The notes beneath the pieces were generated by a model. That model saw only the letters and a list, made by a program, of their open reading frames with translations, was not told where the DNA came from and did no database searches. Of a stretch of 64,000 nt of DNA, positions 52,134-61,178 are shown in pieces (the stretch's first letter is position 1; every line of letters begins with the position of its first letter). The position numbers and the translations under genes are program-made. Origin of the DNA: Prolixibacteraceae bacterium. Its GTDB lineage: Bacteria > Bacteroidota > Bacteroidia > Bacteroidales > Prolixibacteraceae. The stretch is taken from NCBI GenBank assembly GCA_019459525.1, contig JAIBEY010000039.1, positions 62,001-126,000 on the forward strand. The letters run 5' to 3'.

Positions 52134-52243
52134 CCACAGAGAGAACAGAGTTTAAAAGAGAAAGTAAAATAGAAATGCAAGTTAAGATATCTTTTCCCGG
52201 TTTTCTGGTTTTTGCATTTTTTACTCCGTGTTCTCTGTGGTAA
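52132..52243. repeat. Long imperfect hairpin element between menF and menD
   Basis: Left arm from 52132 (ACCACAGAGAGAACAGAGT) and right arm ending at 52243 (reverse complement begins ACCACAGAGAACACGGAGT) are inverted copies, with an inner pair AATGCAA/TTGCATT. The whole gap, about 110 bases, could fold on itself. The unit ACCACAGAGA with ACACAGAG is a dispersed intergenic repeat theme I recall in many genomes. It begins inside the menF stop codon. Confidence 0.7.
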
Positions 52244-52253
52244 AAAAACAAAG

Positions 52254-53936
52254 ATGATTAGTACAAAAAAACATAGTCAGCAACTGGCCGCTTTGCTCCT
52301 GAAAAAAGGAATAACAGACATCGTAATTTCGCCCGGAAGCCGCAATGCACCAATGATTCACACGTTTCATGGCATCTCAGGATTCAACTGCCGGAACATT
52401 GTTGACGAACGCAGTGCCGCCTATTTTGCATTGGGTTTGTCGCTGGCCAAACAGAAGCCGGTGGCTATTGTCTGCACTTCGGGAACAGCCTCGCTGAACT
52501 ATGCCCCTGCCGTTGCCGAAGCATTTTACCAGAATATTCCGATGATCGTACTCACGGCCGACCGCCCCGATTATTGGATCGATCAGGCCGAAAGCCAATG
52601 TATCCGTCAGGAAGGCATTTACAGCAACTTCGTTAAAAAAGAAGTAAGCTTGCCCTTGGGCGAATCGGAAAAAGAATTGTGGTTTGCAGGCCGCCAAATT
52701 AACGAATGCCTGAATCTGGCCACTTCAGGAAACCCGGCTCCGGTGCATATCAATATTCCTTTCGAAGAACCGCTGCACGATTTGACTGATGCCGAACTTC
52801 CGGATGTAAAAGAAATTGGGTTTGCAGAAATTCAATCGCTGATTTCTCCAAATGAGCTGTCTGATCTGGCTGAAACAATCAGTCAGTCGAAAAGAATAAT
52901 GATATTGGCAGGACAATTGAATCCCAGCCCGAAACTCGAAAATGCGCTCGCAAAATTTGTGGCGAAAACCGGCGCGGTAGTCTTCCACGAACATTTGTCA
53001 AATTTTTCCAATCCGGATTTCTGCGGAAGCATTGATGCGTTGATGGCTGCAATTCTGGAAGAAAACGCCGCTGAATATTGTCCCGATTTGGTGATTAGTA
53101 TGGGTGGGCAGTTTGTTTCCAAATCGCTCAAACAATTTCTGCGGAAAAATAAACCTGCCGGACATTGGTATTTGAGCTTGGGCGGCGAACATTTCGATAC
53201 CTACCAATCGTTGACCAAAGTCATCCAGACCGAAGCTGCCGATTTCTTTGAATCGCTTTCCGGGCAGGCATTGCAGTTCAACTCAGATTATTTACATGTT
53301 TGGAAAAATAAGGAAGCAAAGGTCAATCAGCTACGAGACGAATTTGTGGCAAACATCGAATTTTCCGACCTGAAAGCCTTTGAATTAATTGGCAAAAATA
53401 TTCCTGAAAATACGGTGATTCATTTGGGAAACAGTTCTCCAGTTCGGTACGCTCTGATCCTTAATCGGGTGAAAAATGCTCAGTATTACAGCAATCGCGG
53501 CACTGCTGGAATCGATGGTTGTTTGTCAACCGCTGTGGGTTTTGCCAGCGAATCGGATAAACTGAATACGATTATTCTGGGCGACCTGTCGTTTTTTTAC
53601 GACTCGAATGCCTTGTGGAACAAATACATCAGCACGAATCTGCGCATCATCGTTATTCACAACGGAGGAGGCAATATTTTCAGCATGATCAAAGGGCCGG
53701 GCGAAACTCCAGCTTTTCAGGAACATTTTTTTACCGGGAATACCCACAAAGCCGAGGTTCTGGCCAAAGCATTCGGCCTGGATTATTTTTCGGCTACCAA
53801 CGAAATTGAGTTGGCTCAGTCACTGGATGAATTTTATTCTCCCAAACAGCAGCAAGCTGCTTTGTTTGATATTTTTACCAATGCCGAGGTGAATGTGGTG
53901 CTATTCCGGGAGTTGTTTCGGAAGGTGAAAGGATAA
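52254..53936 (+). CDS. menD: SEPHCHC synthase MenD
   Basis: Thiamine-diphosphate enzyme that joins isochorismate and 2-oxoglutarate to 2-succinyl-5-enolpyruvyl-6-hydroxy-3-cyclohexene-1-carboxylate. About 560 residues. Opening DIVISPGSRNAPMIHTFHG, the cofactor glutamate in NIVDERSAAYFALGL, GTASLNYAPAVAEAFYQ, and the ThDP motif LGDLSFFYDSNALW with GGGNIFSMI. The frame opens at 52212, but ATG 52254 matches the family start. Next gene begins 18 bases later. Confidence 0.95.
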   Translation: MISTKKHSQQLAALLLKKGITDIVISPGSRNAPMIHTFHGISGFNCRNIVDERSAAYFALGLSLAKQKPVAIVCTSGTASLNYAPAVAEAFYQNIPMIVLTADRPDYWIDQAESQCIRQEGIYSNFVKKEVSLPLGESEKELWFAGRQINECLNLATSGNPAPVHINIPFEEPLHDLTDAELPDVKEIGFAEIQSLISPNELSDLAETISQSKRIMILAGQLNPSPKLENALAKFVAKTGAVVFHEHLSNFSNPDFCGSIDALMAAILEENAAEYCPDLVISMGGQFVSKSLKQFLRKNKPAGHWYLSLGGEHFDTYQSLTKVIQTEAADFFESLSGQALQFNSDYLHVWKNKEAKVNQLRDEFVANIEFSDLKAFELIGKNIPENTVIHLGNSSPVRYALILNRVKNAQYYSNRGTAGIDGCLSTAVGFASESDKLNTIILGDLSFFYDSNALWNKYISTNLRIIVIHNGGGNIFSMIKGPGETPAFQEHFFTGNTHKAEVLAKAFGLDYFSATNEIELAQSLDEFYSPKQQQAALFDIFTNAEVNVVLFRELFRKVKG

Positions 53937-53954
53937 ACCCATAAAAATCGGAAT

Positions 53955-54551
53955 ATGAAAATTGATTTTACAATTAGCGAAGACAAAATTGATGATGATT
54001 TTCAACGAATTGCAAATGATTTATTGAATGAATGGGTTTTACAGGTTGGAAATTCCCTATATCGAATTACTGAAATAGAGTTTTATTATAAGGGTGATGC
54101 ACATGAAGATTCATATATTCATGGTCATAGACTTCAACAGCAGAAAGGGAAGTGGTACTTTCATGGTTCAGGGATTGATATAACTTTTGGTGACGGGAAT
54201 GCTTATGGAGGGATACTCATTAGAGCAATCTATAAGATAAATAAGGGAGAGGAAACGTATTATTACGGACCTTTAAATTGTGTGCAAGAACTATTTGGAA
54301 ATTTTCCGACAATTTTTAATACTGAGATTAGTTTTGGTTTGATTCCAGTAAAAGAGGATCAAATTGTCAAAGAAAAGATTATTCGTGCGCCGCGTGTCGG
54401 ATTGAATTCGACAAAGAATCCAGAAATGTGGAATAAATATTACCGGTTTCTGGTCATGCCGAAACAAAAACATGCCGATAAAACGGGAATTGTCGAAGCG
54501 ATGAAAAGCCAAGATTTTACAGAAGCGGAACAAAATAATATTTGGGGATAA
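53955..54551 (+). CDS. Putative DNA-glycosylase-like (Mpg-fold) protein
   Basis: Protein of 198 residues of no established family known to me. The order of motifs resembles 3-methyladenine DNA glycosylase: RITEIEFYY at 37-45 (Mpg has the catalytic IVETEAY), a histidine about ten residues later, GKWYFHGSGIDITFG where Mpg has its tyrosine-rich wall, GGILIRAI at 85-92 (Mpg VLIRA) and GPLNCVQELFG at 105-115 (Mpg GPGKLCQAL). The second half is not alike. The function is inference only. It follows menD by 18 bases and precedes the REP/transposase unit. Confidence 0.4.
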   Translation: MKIDFTISEDKIDDDFQRIANDLLNEWVLQVGNSLYRITEIEFYYKGDAHEDSYIHGHRLQQQKGKWYFHGSGIDITFGDGNAYGGILIRAIYKINKGEETYYYGPLNCVQELFGNFPTIFNTEISFGLIPVKEDQIVKEKIIRAPRVGLNSTKNPEMWNKYYRFLVMPKQKHADKTGIVEAMKSQDFTEAEQNNIWG

Positions 54552-54690
54552 TGATATTGAGAATCAATACACATGCGATGGTAATTGGTCGAAAATTGGA
54601 ATATATAGTGGGGCTTTGAATTGTATAAGTTGGACGATAAAAGCATAAATGACAAAATCGAGTTGTATATCATTTTGTATAATGTTTTAT

Positions 54691-55345
54691 CGTCCCGAAG
54701 GGACAGCTTAATTCAGCCCAACGGCATCGCCTTGGGATATATGGTCGATGACCCTTGTGTTTCGCCCTGAAAGGGCAGCTTAATAAAATTGATATGTCAC
54801 AGTCATTATCGAAGTTGTACATACACCTTGTTTTTCACGTTAAGAATCCCCTTGTTCTAATAAGGAGAGAGGATAAAGATATTTTGTATGCCTATATTGG
54901 TTCTATAATTAAAGACAATAGTTCTATTCCGGTTATAATAAATGGAACGAGCGATCATATACATATTTTGTGTGTAATGTCAAAAAACATCTCGCTTGCC
55001 GCATTAACCGAAGAAATAAAACGACATAGTAGCAGGTGGATAAAAACATTGGGAGATCACTATCGTCAATTCTCCTGGCAAGCAGGTTATGCTGGATTTT
55101 CAATTAGTCAATCGTTACACAATAAAACGGTATTATATATTAAGAATCAGGAAGAACATCATAAAAAAATGACTTTTCAGGAGGAACTGATCCTGTTTTT
55201 AAAAGAATACGGGATTGACTATGATGAACGATATTTATGGACGGATTAAGATGCCCATTCAGGGCGCTTATCTGTTGATATTTTATCGAAGACCCAAGGC
55301 GTTGCCGTTGGGCTGAAACAAATTGGGCCTTCAGCCCGAAAAAGA
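54691..55345 (+). mobile_element. REP-flanked Y1 transposase unit (REPtron-like)
   Basis: The transposase gene is bracketed by inverted pairs. TTCAGCCCAACGGCA at 54712 continues to 54736 and is repeated inverted at 55293-55317 with 24 of 25 bases equal. CGCCCTGAAAGGGC (54763-54776) faces the inverted copy GCCCATTCAGGGCG (55253-55266). Single-strand hairpins GTCCCGAAGGGAC (54692-54704) and GGGCCTTCAGCCC (55325-55337) also occur. Short palindromes flanking a single-strand transposase are the hallmark of REP elements. Element ends are approximate. Confidence 0.8.
54794..55249 (+). CDS. REP-associated tyrosine transposase (RAYT, IS200/IS605 type)
   Basis: Y1 HUH nuclease of about 151 residues. 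The HxH metal motif is in GTSDHIHILCVMS, and the catalytic tyrosine is in VLYIKNQEEHHK. MSQSLSKLYIHLVFHVKN is the typical start; the frame opens at 54755, but ATG 54794 begins it. It cleaves single-strand hairpins and joins DNA. It lies among palindromes matching its expected targets. Whether it is active cannot be told. Confidence 0.92.
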   Translation: MSQSLSKLYIHLVFHVKNPLVLIRREDKDILYAYIGSIIKDNSSIPVIINGTSDHIHILCVMSKNISLAALTEEIKRHSSRWIKTLGDHYRQFSWQAGYAGFSISQSLHNKTVLYIKNQEEHHKKMTFQEELILFLKEYGIDYDERYLWTD

Positions 55346-55373
55346 ATTGAGACAATTTTTAATACAACATACA

Positions 55374-56198
55374 ATGACAACAAAACGCAATTGGGAAACC
55401 ATTAAAGAATACGAAGACATCTTTTTTGATTACTTCGACGGAATTGGCAAAATCACTATCAACCGCGAACGTTACCGCAACGCATTCAGGCCAACAACGG
55501 TGAATAATATCTCGGATGCTTTGCGCATCTGCCGGGAAAATCAGCACATTAATGTGGTGGTGCTGACTGGTGCAGGCGATAAAGCATTTTGTGCCGGAGG
55601 CGACCAAACTGTAAAAGGGAAGGGTGGTTACATCGATGAAAATGGCATTCCACGCCTGAATATTTTGGAAGTGCAGAAGCAAATCCGCTCGATGCCTAAA
55701 CCTGTGATTGCCATGGTAAACGGCTTTGCCATTGGCGGCGGACACGTGCTGCACGTGGTTTGCGACATCAGCATCGCTTCGGAGAATGCCATCTTTGGGC
55801 AAACCGGCCCCAAAGTCGGAAGTTTCGATGCCGGACTGGGTTCATCGTATCTGGCTAGTATCGTAGGTCAGAAAAAAGCCCGCGAAATTTGGTTCATGTG
55901 CCGCCAGTATTCGGCTGCCGAAGCCCTGGAAATGGGTTTGGTGAACAAAGTGGTTCCGTTCGATCAGCTCGAAGATGAAGTAGTTGCCTGGGCTCAGAAA
56001 ATGCAGGAGCACAGTCCGTTGGCTCTGCGAATGCTGAAACTCGGATTGAATGCCGAACTCGATGGACAAATCGGTATTCAGGAATTTGCCGGGAATGCCA
56101 CGTTGCTGTATTACCTTACTGAAGAAGCTCAGGAGGGTAAACACGCCTTCCTCGAAAAACGCAAACCGGACTTTAAAAAGTTCCCTAAGTTCCCTTAA
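55374..56198 (+). CDS. menB: 1,4-dihydroxy-2-naphthoyl-CoA synthase
   Basis: Crotonase-fold enzyme of about 274 residues that closes the naphthoquinone ring from o-succinylbenzoyl-CoA. Marks are [39 protein letters not shown], and the MenB-specific [17 protein letters not shown] with [13 protein letters not shown]. The frame opens at 55323; the ATG at 55374 starts [13 protein letters not shown], as in the family. It comes after the transposase unit and is followed by a perfect palindrome and menA. Confidence 0.96.
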   Translation: MTTKRNWETIKEYEDIFFDYFDGIGKITINRERYRNAFRPTTVNNISDALRICRENQHINVVVLTGAGDKAFCAGGDQTVKGKGGYIDENGIPRLNILEVQKQIRSMPKPVIAMVNGFAIGGGHVLHVVCDISIASENAIFGQTGPKVGSFDAGLGSSYLASIVGQKKAREIWFMCRQYSAAEALEMGLVNKVVPFDQLEDEVVAWAQKMQEHSPLALRMLKLGLNAELDGQIGIQEFAGNATLLYYLTEEAQEGKHAFLEKRKPDFKKFPKFP

Positions 56199-56215
56199 TA
56201 TCAGTATTTTAAAAA

Positions 56216-56248
56216 TGTAACACTTTTGTTACTAACAAAAGTGTTACA
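56216..56248. repeat. Perfect 33-base palindrome between menB and menA
   Basis: TGTAACACTTTTGTTA at 56216-56231 is followed by one C and its exact reverse complement (56233-56248). It sits 57 bases before menA. Its dyad could be an operator for a regulator or a hairpin that affects menA expression. No T-run follows. Confidence 0.85.
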
Positions 56249-56305
56249 TCACCTGCAACCATGATATTTTCACAAAATACAAAGGAAACATTGAGGAAGA
56301 AGTAA

Positions 56306-57211
56306 ATGGCATCACTAAAAAGTTGGATTAAAGCAGCACGGTTGAGGACATTGCCACTGGCCGTGTCGGGGATTTTGATGGGAGCTGCTTTAGCCGGATT
56401 GGATGAGGGGTTTAACCTGAAGGTGACTTCGCTGGCTGTTGTTACCGCTTTGTTTATCCAGGTATTTTCGAATTTTGCCAACGATTACGGTGATTTTCAG
56501 AAAGGCACTGACAACGACAAACGTGTTGGTCCGCGCCGTACGGTTCAGGGAGGTGAAATTACTCCGGCGCAAATGCGGGGAGGAATGATCGTGCTGGCTT
56601 TGTTGAGCCTTGCATCCGGAATATGGCTGGTGGCAGAAGGAACCAAAGGACTTTCGTTGTCGGTGTTTGGAATCTACATTGCACTTGGAGTTTTGGCGCT
56701 TATTGCCGCCTTTAAATATACTGCCGGAAGTAACCCTTATGGATATGCCGGCTTGGGTGATTTAGCTGTATTTCTTTTTTTCGGGCTTTTGCCTGTGGTG
56801 GGCGCTTATTTCCTGAATACCCATCAAATGAGCGGATTGATTTTTCTTCCGGCCATTGCCATTGGCCTTTTCAGCACGGGTGTTTTGAACCTGAATAACA
56901 TGCGCGATGTTGAAAACGATCGCAATTCAGGAAAAAATACGATGATCGTACGGATGGGAAGTGCGAATGGAAAGCTTTACCACATTTCAATAATCGTTGG
57001 AGGAATGGTGGCAGTATCCGTTTTTTCGATGCTTCATTTTAAATCAGGAATACAATGGCTTTTCCTGATTTCATTTCCTCTGTTTATTCTTGATTTAGTG
57101 CAGATTAACCGGATTTCGGAGCCCCGCCAATTCGATCCGTTTTTGAAAAAGCTTTCACTGACAACACTGCTTTTTACACTGCTGTTCGGAATTGGCGTGT
57201 TGTTGATTTGA
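56306..57211 (+). CDS. menA: 1,4-dihydroxy-2-naphthoate polyprenyltransferase
   Basis: UbiA-family integral-membrane enzyme of 301 residues with eight or nine helices. The first aspartate-rich motif is NDYGDFQKGTDND, and the second is in NNMRDVENDRNSGKNT. It attaches the polyprenyl tail to DHNA, giving demethylmenaquinone. Start ATG follows the palindrome. It ends the run of men genes in the window; menC and the methylase are not seen. Confidence 0.93.
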   Translation: MASLKSWIKAARLRTLPLAVSGILMGAALAGLDEGFNLKVTSLAVVTALFIQVFSNFANDYGDFQKGTDNDKRVGPRRTVQGGEITPAQMRGGMIVLALLSLASGIWLVAEGTKGLSLSVFGIYIALGVLALIAAFKYTAGSNPYGYAGLGDLAVFLFFGLLPVVGAYFLNTHQMSGLIFLPAIAIGLFSTGVLNLNNMRDVENDRNSGKNTMIVRMGSANGKLYHISIIVGGMVAVSVFSMLHFKSGIQWLFLISFPLFILDLVQINRISEPRQFDPFLKKLSLTTLLFTLLFGIGVLLI

Positions 57212-57277
57212 GATTAACGGACAACAATTGAAGATTAACGATTTTTACTTCTTTAATCGTTGATCATTAATCTAATT

Positions 57278-57940
57278 TTAGTGTGAGTCGATCTTTGCGC
57301 CAAAGGCTAAATCTCCCGCGTCTCCCAATCCAGGTACGATGTACGACATTGGGGTCATTTCAGGATCAACAGCTCCAATCCATAGTGTGACATTTTCGGA
57401 TTGAATATGTTTTACCACGTGGTCAACACCTTGCTGACTGGCGATGACAGCGACCAGATGTACATGTTTCGGGGTTCCTTTTTGCAGGAGTGCATGGTAT
57501 CCAACTTCCATGGAAGCGCCCGAGGCTAGCATCGGATCAGAAAGAATCAGCGTTTTACCATCTAGTGACGGAGTGGCCAGATACTCGAATTCGATATGGA
57601 ATTCCCCTTCTTCATCATATTTCCGGTAGGCCGAGATAAAGGCATTCTCTGCACGGTCGAAAATATTCAGGAATCCTTGCTGAACAGGTAATCCGGCACG
57701 TAAAATGGTTGCTAAAACGGGGTGTTGGGTAAGTGTGGAAACCTGGGCAATTCCGAGTGGCGTTTTTACGTCAGTGGTTTCGTAGTCCATAACCTTGCTG
57801 ATTTCGTAGGCGAAAATTTCACCCAACCGCTGAAGATTTCTGCGAAAACGCATCGGGTCTTTCTGGATAACTTCACAACGAATCTCTGAAATGAACTGGT
57901 TGAAAATGGAGTTCGATTCTCCAAGTATGTTTACCTTCAT
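57278..57940 (-). CDS. upp: Uracil phosphoribosyltransferase
   Basis: Salvage enzyme that makes UMP from uracil and PRPP. 220 residues. The PRPP loop LILSDPMLASGASMEVG and C-terminal YIVPGLGDAGDLAFG are clear, with PVLATILRAGLPVQQGF. Length is normal. Convergent with menA across a 66-base AT-rich gap holding repeated AGATTAACG-like units. Confidence 0.94.
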   Translation of the reverse strand: MKVNILGESNSIFNQFISEIRCEVIQKDPMRFRRNLQRLGEIFAYEISKVMDYETTDVKTPLGIAQVSTLTQHPVLATILRAGLPVQQGFLNIFDRAENAFISAYRKYDEEGEFHIEFEYLATPSLDGKTLILSDPMLASGASMEVGYHALLQKGTPKHVHLVAVIASQQGVDHVVKHIQSENVTLWIGAVDPEMTPMSYIVPGLGDAGDLAFGAKIDSH

Positions 57941-58032
57941 GATTTAAAAAGTTTCGGCGAAAGTAATATAAAAATACCAAACCCAAAGAATGCTGTACAA
58001 TATACAAAATACAGGAGGCAATTACGTTCCTT

Positions 58033-58962
58033 TTATCGTTTCAGAATCTGTAAAAGTTTTGGTAACCGGTTCTGATAAACGGAGAAATAAACCTTGGGTT
58101 CAGCTCCAAACCCGGCATAAAACCGTGCAATGCCTGCCATATTCGAGCCTTCGAAATCCAAAATCAATTTCTTTTCAGCATTGTTCTGAATGAAAGTATC
58201 AATGAGTAAAAACATGGCGCTCTGTTCAATTCCCTGCGCATTTGATGAAGCTGCCAGGTAAATGCTCTGTTGATGTGTTGTCAGGAAAAAAGCGGCGGCA
58301 ACGAGATTATTTGAAGCATCCCAGGCTCCGTAAATTTCGCCCAATTGCATAACTAACGCATGACTGATTACTTTTTGCAGAGCGAAATAGTGAACAGGCT
58401 TAATTTCGGGCGATTTTTCTTTTAAGTTAGTTTGGGTAAATTTCATGAACAAATGAATATCATACACCTGCGATATAAAAATCTTGTTCTTTGCTGCTTT
58501 TTGAATATTCCGATGGGTATTGGTGCTGTAGTTATCCCGAAGAATTTCAGATCCGGCATTCAGGTGAAGATGATAGGTTGTGTTTGAATTTATCCGGAAT
58601 TGATTGGTGGTAGGCCTGTTTCCCAGATTCAGCTTCATTTCGGTAAGTTTAAACTGCCCGGGGATGGAGTTTAAAAATTGATTAACAATTTCGGGTTCGG
58701 GAGGAAAAGCCGAAAAAATACCCAGTTGCTGGGTGAAGAATGGCTGATAAATATACCTGATTCCAAACTTTGATCCGTTTACCAAAGGCATGATATACAG
58801 ATAGTCACCCCATATAAGTGCATCCCAATGGGGGCAAATCCGGTCGAGGAACCACGTGTAGGCGTAAACAATTCCGAATGGTGAATTGTCGATACATTGA
58901 TCCCATTTCAGATAGTCGATATCGCTGTTTTTTACAAAGTTGATTTCAGGATTCATGTTCAT
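58033..58962 (-). CDS. GNAT/FemAB-like acyltransferase
   Basis: Protein of 309 residues. The pattern (WDQCIDNSPFGIVYAYTWFL at the start, THRNIQKAAKNKIFISQV in the middle, and LILDFEGSNMAGIARFYAGFG near the end) fits the FemAB/GNAT superfamily of tRNA- or CoA-dependent acyl or aminoacyl transferases. The second half has the FEGSNM signature of the Acetyltransf_6 kind. It overlaps the deacetylase gene by 17 bases, so they are one unit, probably in surface polysaccharide or lipid decoration (inference). The substrate is unknown. Confidence 0.75.
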   Translation of the reverse strand: MNMNPEINFVKNSDIDYLKWDQCIDNSPFGIVYAYTWFLDRICPHWDALIWGDYLYIMPLVNGSKFGIRYIYQPFFTQQLGIFSAFPPEPEIVNQFLNSIPGQFKLTEMKLNLGNRPTTNQFRINSNTTYHLHLNAGSEILRDNYSTNTHRNIQKAAKNKIFISQVYDIHLFMKFTQTNLKEKSPEIKPVHYFALQKVISHALVMQLGEIYGAWDASNNLVAAAFFLTTHQQSIYLAASSNAQGIEQSAMFLLIDTFIQNNAEKKLILDFEGSNMAGIARFYAGFGAEPKVYFSVYQNRLPKLLQILKR

Positions 58963-60301
58963 AGTTTAACCCCGTTTCCTGTATTTGTTCAAAAACTTTA
59001 CGCCAACCTAACCATTGGCCCGAATCTTTCAGCGATTCGTTGTGCCATAAACTGATGAAGGTTCCGTTAACTTTTTTCACTTCGAGCATAAGTTCTTCAA
59101 CAAGCTTTCCTGCTTTTTCGGGATTCAGGTGCAAGTAGTTTTTCAAAGTCACATCCATAATCTGAAACGGATGAATAATCAATTCAGTATATTGATTACG
59201 GCTCAAATCAAAAAACGGGAAGGGGGTACAGGTACCGGCCCTGAATCCGGCAAGGCTTGCAAATCCCATGGTATAATCGTCGGTGATGCTCGACTTTTGA
59301 AGGGTTTGGTAGGTTTTGGGGAATTTCAGTTTCAGGTAATGTTGCCGGCTACTGGTAACAGGCCTTTGAATGATTCCCTCCAGCCGCTCCTTCTCTTTTT
59401 CGAGAAGCCAAAGCTTGTGGTTTGATGCGTAGGAGGGGTGAATACCCACCTCGCAGACCGACGATATACTGGAAATCAGTTGTCTGAATTTTTTATTTTT
59501 ATGCGAAATGTTTTTGTCGTATTGGTTTCGGTCGCCGATCAGGAAAAAAAAGAGAATGTGGTTTAGCTGTCCTTTGTAGGTTTCGAGTATGTACCTATAG
59601 GTATCATACGGATCGGTTTGAAGGCCAAGAAAAACGACCAGCCGCTCTTTCAACTCGTTCCATTGCCTGTGAAATGCTGCTTTTGTAACCGCACCGAGCG
59701 AAACCGGCAGACTTTTATTTTTAAATGCCCAGGCATTGTCAATGTCGATGGTTGTTAAGAATTGAAACGAGCGTTGGCGGATCTTAAATCCGGGAAATTG
59801 ACCGGATATCTTTTCTGCAACCTGGTAAGCCAACCAATCAACTACTGGTTTTTGGTGCAAATTCAGGCGTGTCAGTAGGTTTTGTTGGTCGGAAAAGCGT
59901 TGGTGTTCGTCATAGTTTTCCGAAAGGTATTCTTCGTATCGTGTTAGCAGGTAAAAAGAACAGGCAAACGGATCGAAAGGTAAAAACGAATCAGCAGATG
60001 CGGGAAAAAATAATTGAAGATTCTGGTATTCAATCGTTACAATGTCTTGTTCTGAAACTGATTGTTCGAATAACAGCGGATGAGCTTTCAGGAACAGTCC
60101 GGATGAAAAATTAGTTGGCGAATAGTTTATTTTGGGGAGACCGGATGTTTCAAATTCGTTTGGTTTAGTCGTGAAACTGATTTCTACACCCAGAATAGTC
60201 TGGAAAATAAACTCAAACGAAAATTTAACCCGGGGAGTAATTTCGTGTACGAAAATTAAAAGTGTTGTTTGTTCTGTTTTTTCCACCAAAAGTAGTTCCA
60301 A
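58946..60301 (-). CDS. Polysaccharide deacetylase-like protein (DUF7033 type)
   Basis: Protein of 451 residues. The second half resembles a polysaccharide deacetylase barrel with TTIDIDNAWAFKNK, the site EVGIHPSYASN and a C-terminal LWHNES. The first 200 residues look like the DUF7033 domain that precedes it in Bacteroidota, with the family opening of alternating beta-strands. It probably removes acetyl groups from a surface or cell-wall glycan, but the metal histidines differ in spacing from NodB, so activity is unsure. Overlaps the GNAT gene. Confidence 0.75.
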   Translation of the reverse strand: MELLLVEKTEQTTLLIFVHEITPRVKFSFEFIFQTILGVEISFTTKPNEFETSGLPKINYSPTNFSSGLFLKAHPLLFEQSVSEQDIVTIEYQNLQLFFPASADSFLPFDPFACSFYLLTRYEEYLSENYDEHQRFSDQQNLLTRLNLHQKPVVDWLAYQVAEKISGQFPGFKIRQRSFQFLTTIDIDNAWAFKNKSLPVSLGAVTKAAFHRQWNELKERLVVFLGLQTDPYDTYRYILETYKGQLNHILFFFLIGDRNQYDKNISHKNKKFRQLISSISSVCEVGIHPSYASNHKLWLLEKEKERLEGIIQRPVTSSRQHYLKLKFPKTYQTLQKSSITDDYTMGFASLAGFRAGTCTPFPFFDLSRNQYTELIIHPFQIMDVTLKNYLHLNPEKAGKLVEELMLEVKKVNGTFISLWHNESLKDSGQWLGWRKVFEQIQETGLNYEHES

Positions 60302-60406
60302 GTTTCAAGTTCCTGTTTTCGGGCAGTGTAACATACTTCATTTCGGTTTGTTGCTTCCCGTTATAAAACTAGCAATTTTAACTTTATTTGCCACCTATTC
60401 GCGAAA

Positions 60407-61096
60407 TCAATTAAGCCCTTCGTCGGTAAAGCTAAAATAGGCTCCGTTACCAATAATCAGGTGGTCGAGTACCGGAATGTCCATGTGTTTTCCGGCTTCC
60501 TTAATTTTTCGGGTTATTTCTTTGTCGGCTTCACTTGGTACCAGGTTTCCTGAAGGATGATTGTGGCAAAGAATAATGGACGAGGCTAGTTTGTCGAGCG
60601 CCATTTTCAGGATAATGCGCACGTCAATGATTGTTCCGGAAAGCCCGCCCTGACTAACCAACATTTTGTCGATAACCAAATTGTTGCGGTTTAGTAGCAG
60701 CACCCAGAATTCTTCATGCGGAAGGTCGCTCAGTAAAGGGACGAAAAGAGCTGCGGCATCGGCGCTGGTGACTACCTTGGGTTTTTCTTCGGGTTCTGTT
60801 TCTTTTCGCCGCCGCCCCAGCTCCATGGCTGCCGCAATTGTGATTGCCTTTGCCGGCCCGATCCCTTTGAATTTCTGAAGGTCGTTGATGGTTTTTTTCC
60901 CTAATTCGTTGAGGTTATTGTTTACAGAAGCTAAAATCCGGCGCGATACTTCAACTGCCGATTCTTCCAGATTCCCGGACCCAATCAGGATTGCAATCAA
61001 TTCAGCTTCTGAGAGTGATCGGATTCCTTTGGCCAGCATCTTCTCACGCGGACGGTCTTCAACGGCCCATTCTTTTATACTTAGCTTTTTGTACAT
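60407..61096 (-). CDS. radC: RadC-family JAB-domain protein
   Basis: Protein of 229 residues. N-terminal helix-hairpin-helix (KGIGPAKAITIAAAMELG) is followed by a JAB/MPN domain with HNHPSGNLVPSEAD, the metal site H-N-H-P-S-G-(x7)-D. RadC proteins were tied to DNA repair, but the true role is unsettled. It stands between the hybrid kinase and the deacetylase pair. Confidence 0.92.
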   Translation of the reverse strand: MYKKLSIKEWAVEDRPREKMLAKGIRSLSEAELIAILIGSGNLEESAVEVSRRILASVNNNLNELGKKTINDLQKFKGIGPAKAITIAAAMELGRRRKETEPEEKPKVVTSADAAALFVPLLSDLPHEEFWVLLLNRNNLVIDKMLVSQGGLSGTIIDVRIILKMALDKLASSIILCHNHPSGNLVPSEADKEITRKIKEAGKHMDIPVLDHLIIGNGAYFSFTDEGLN

Positions 61097-61178
61097 AAAA
61101 AAATTGGTTGTATATAAACGTATTCTACACCGAAATTTGAATATGGACGGGCTCTTGCGCTAAATTTAAATCGGAGGG

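Noticed and set aside
57212-57275. A terminator in the AGATTAACG repeats between menA and upp
   Set aside because: Stem AACGATT/AATCGTT is short and no T-run follows on either strand.
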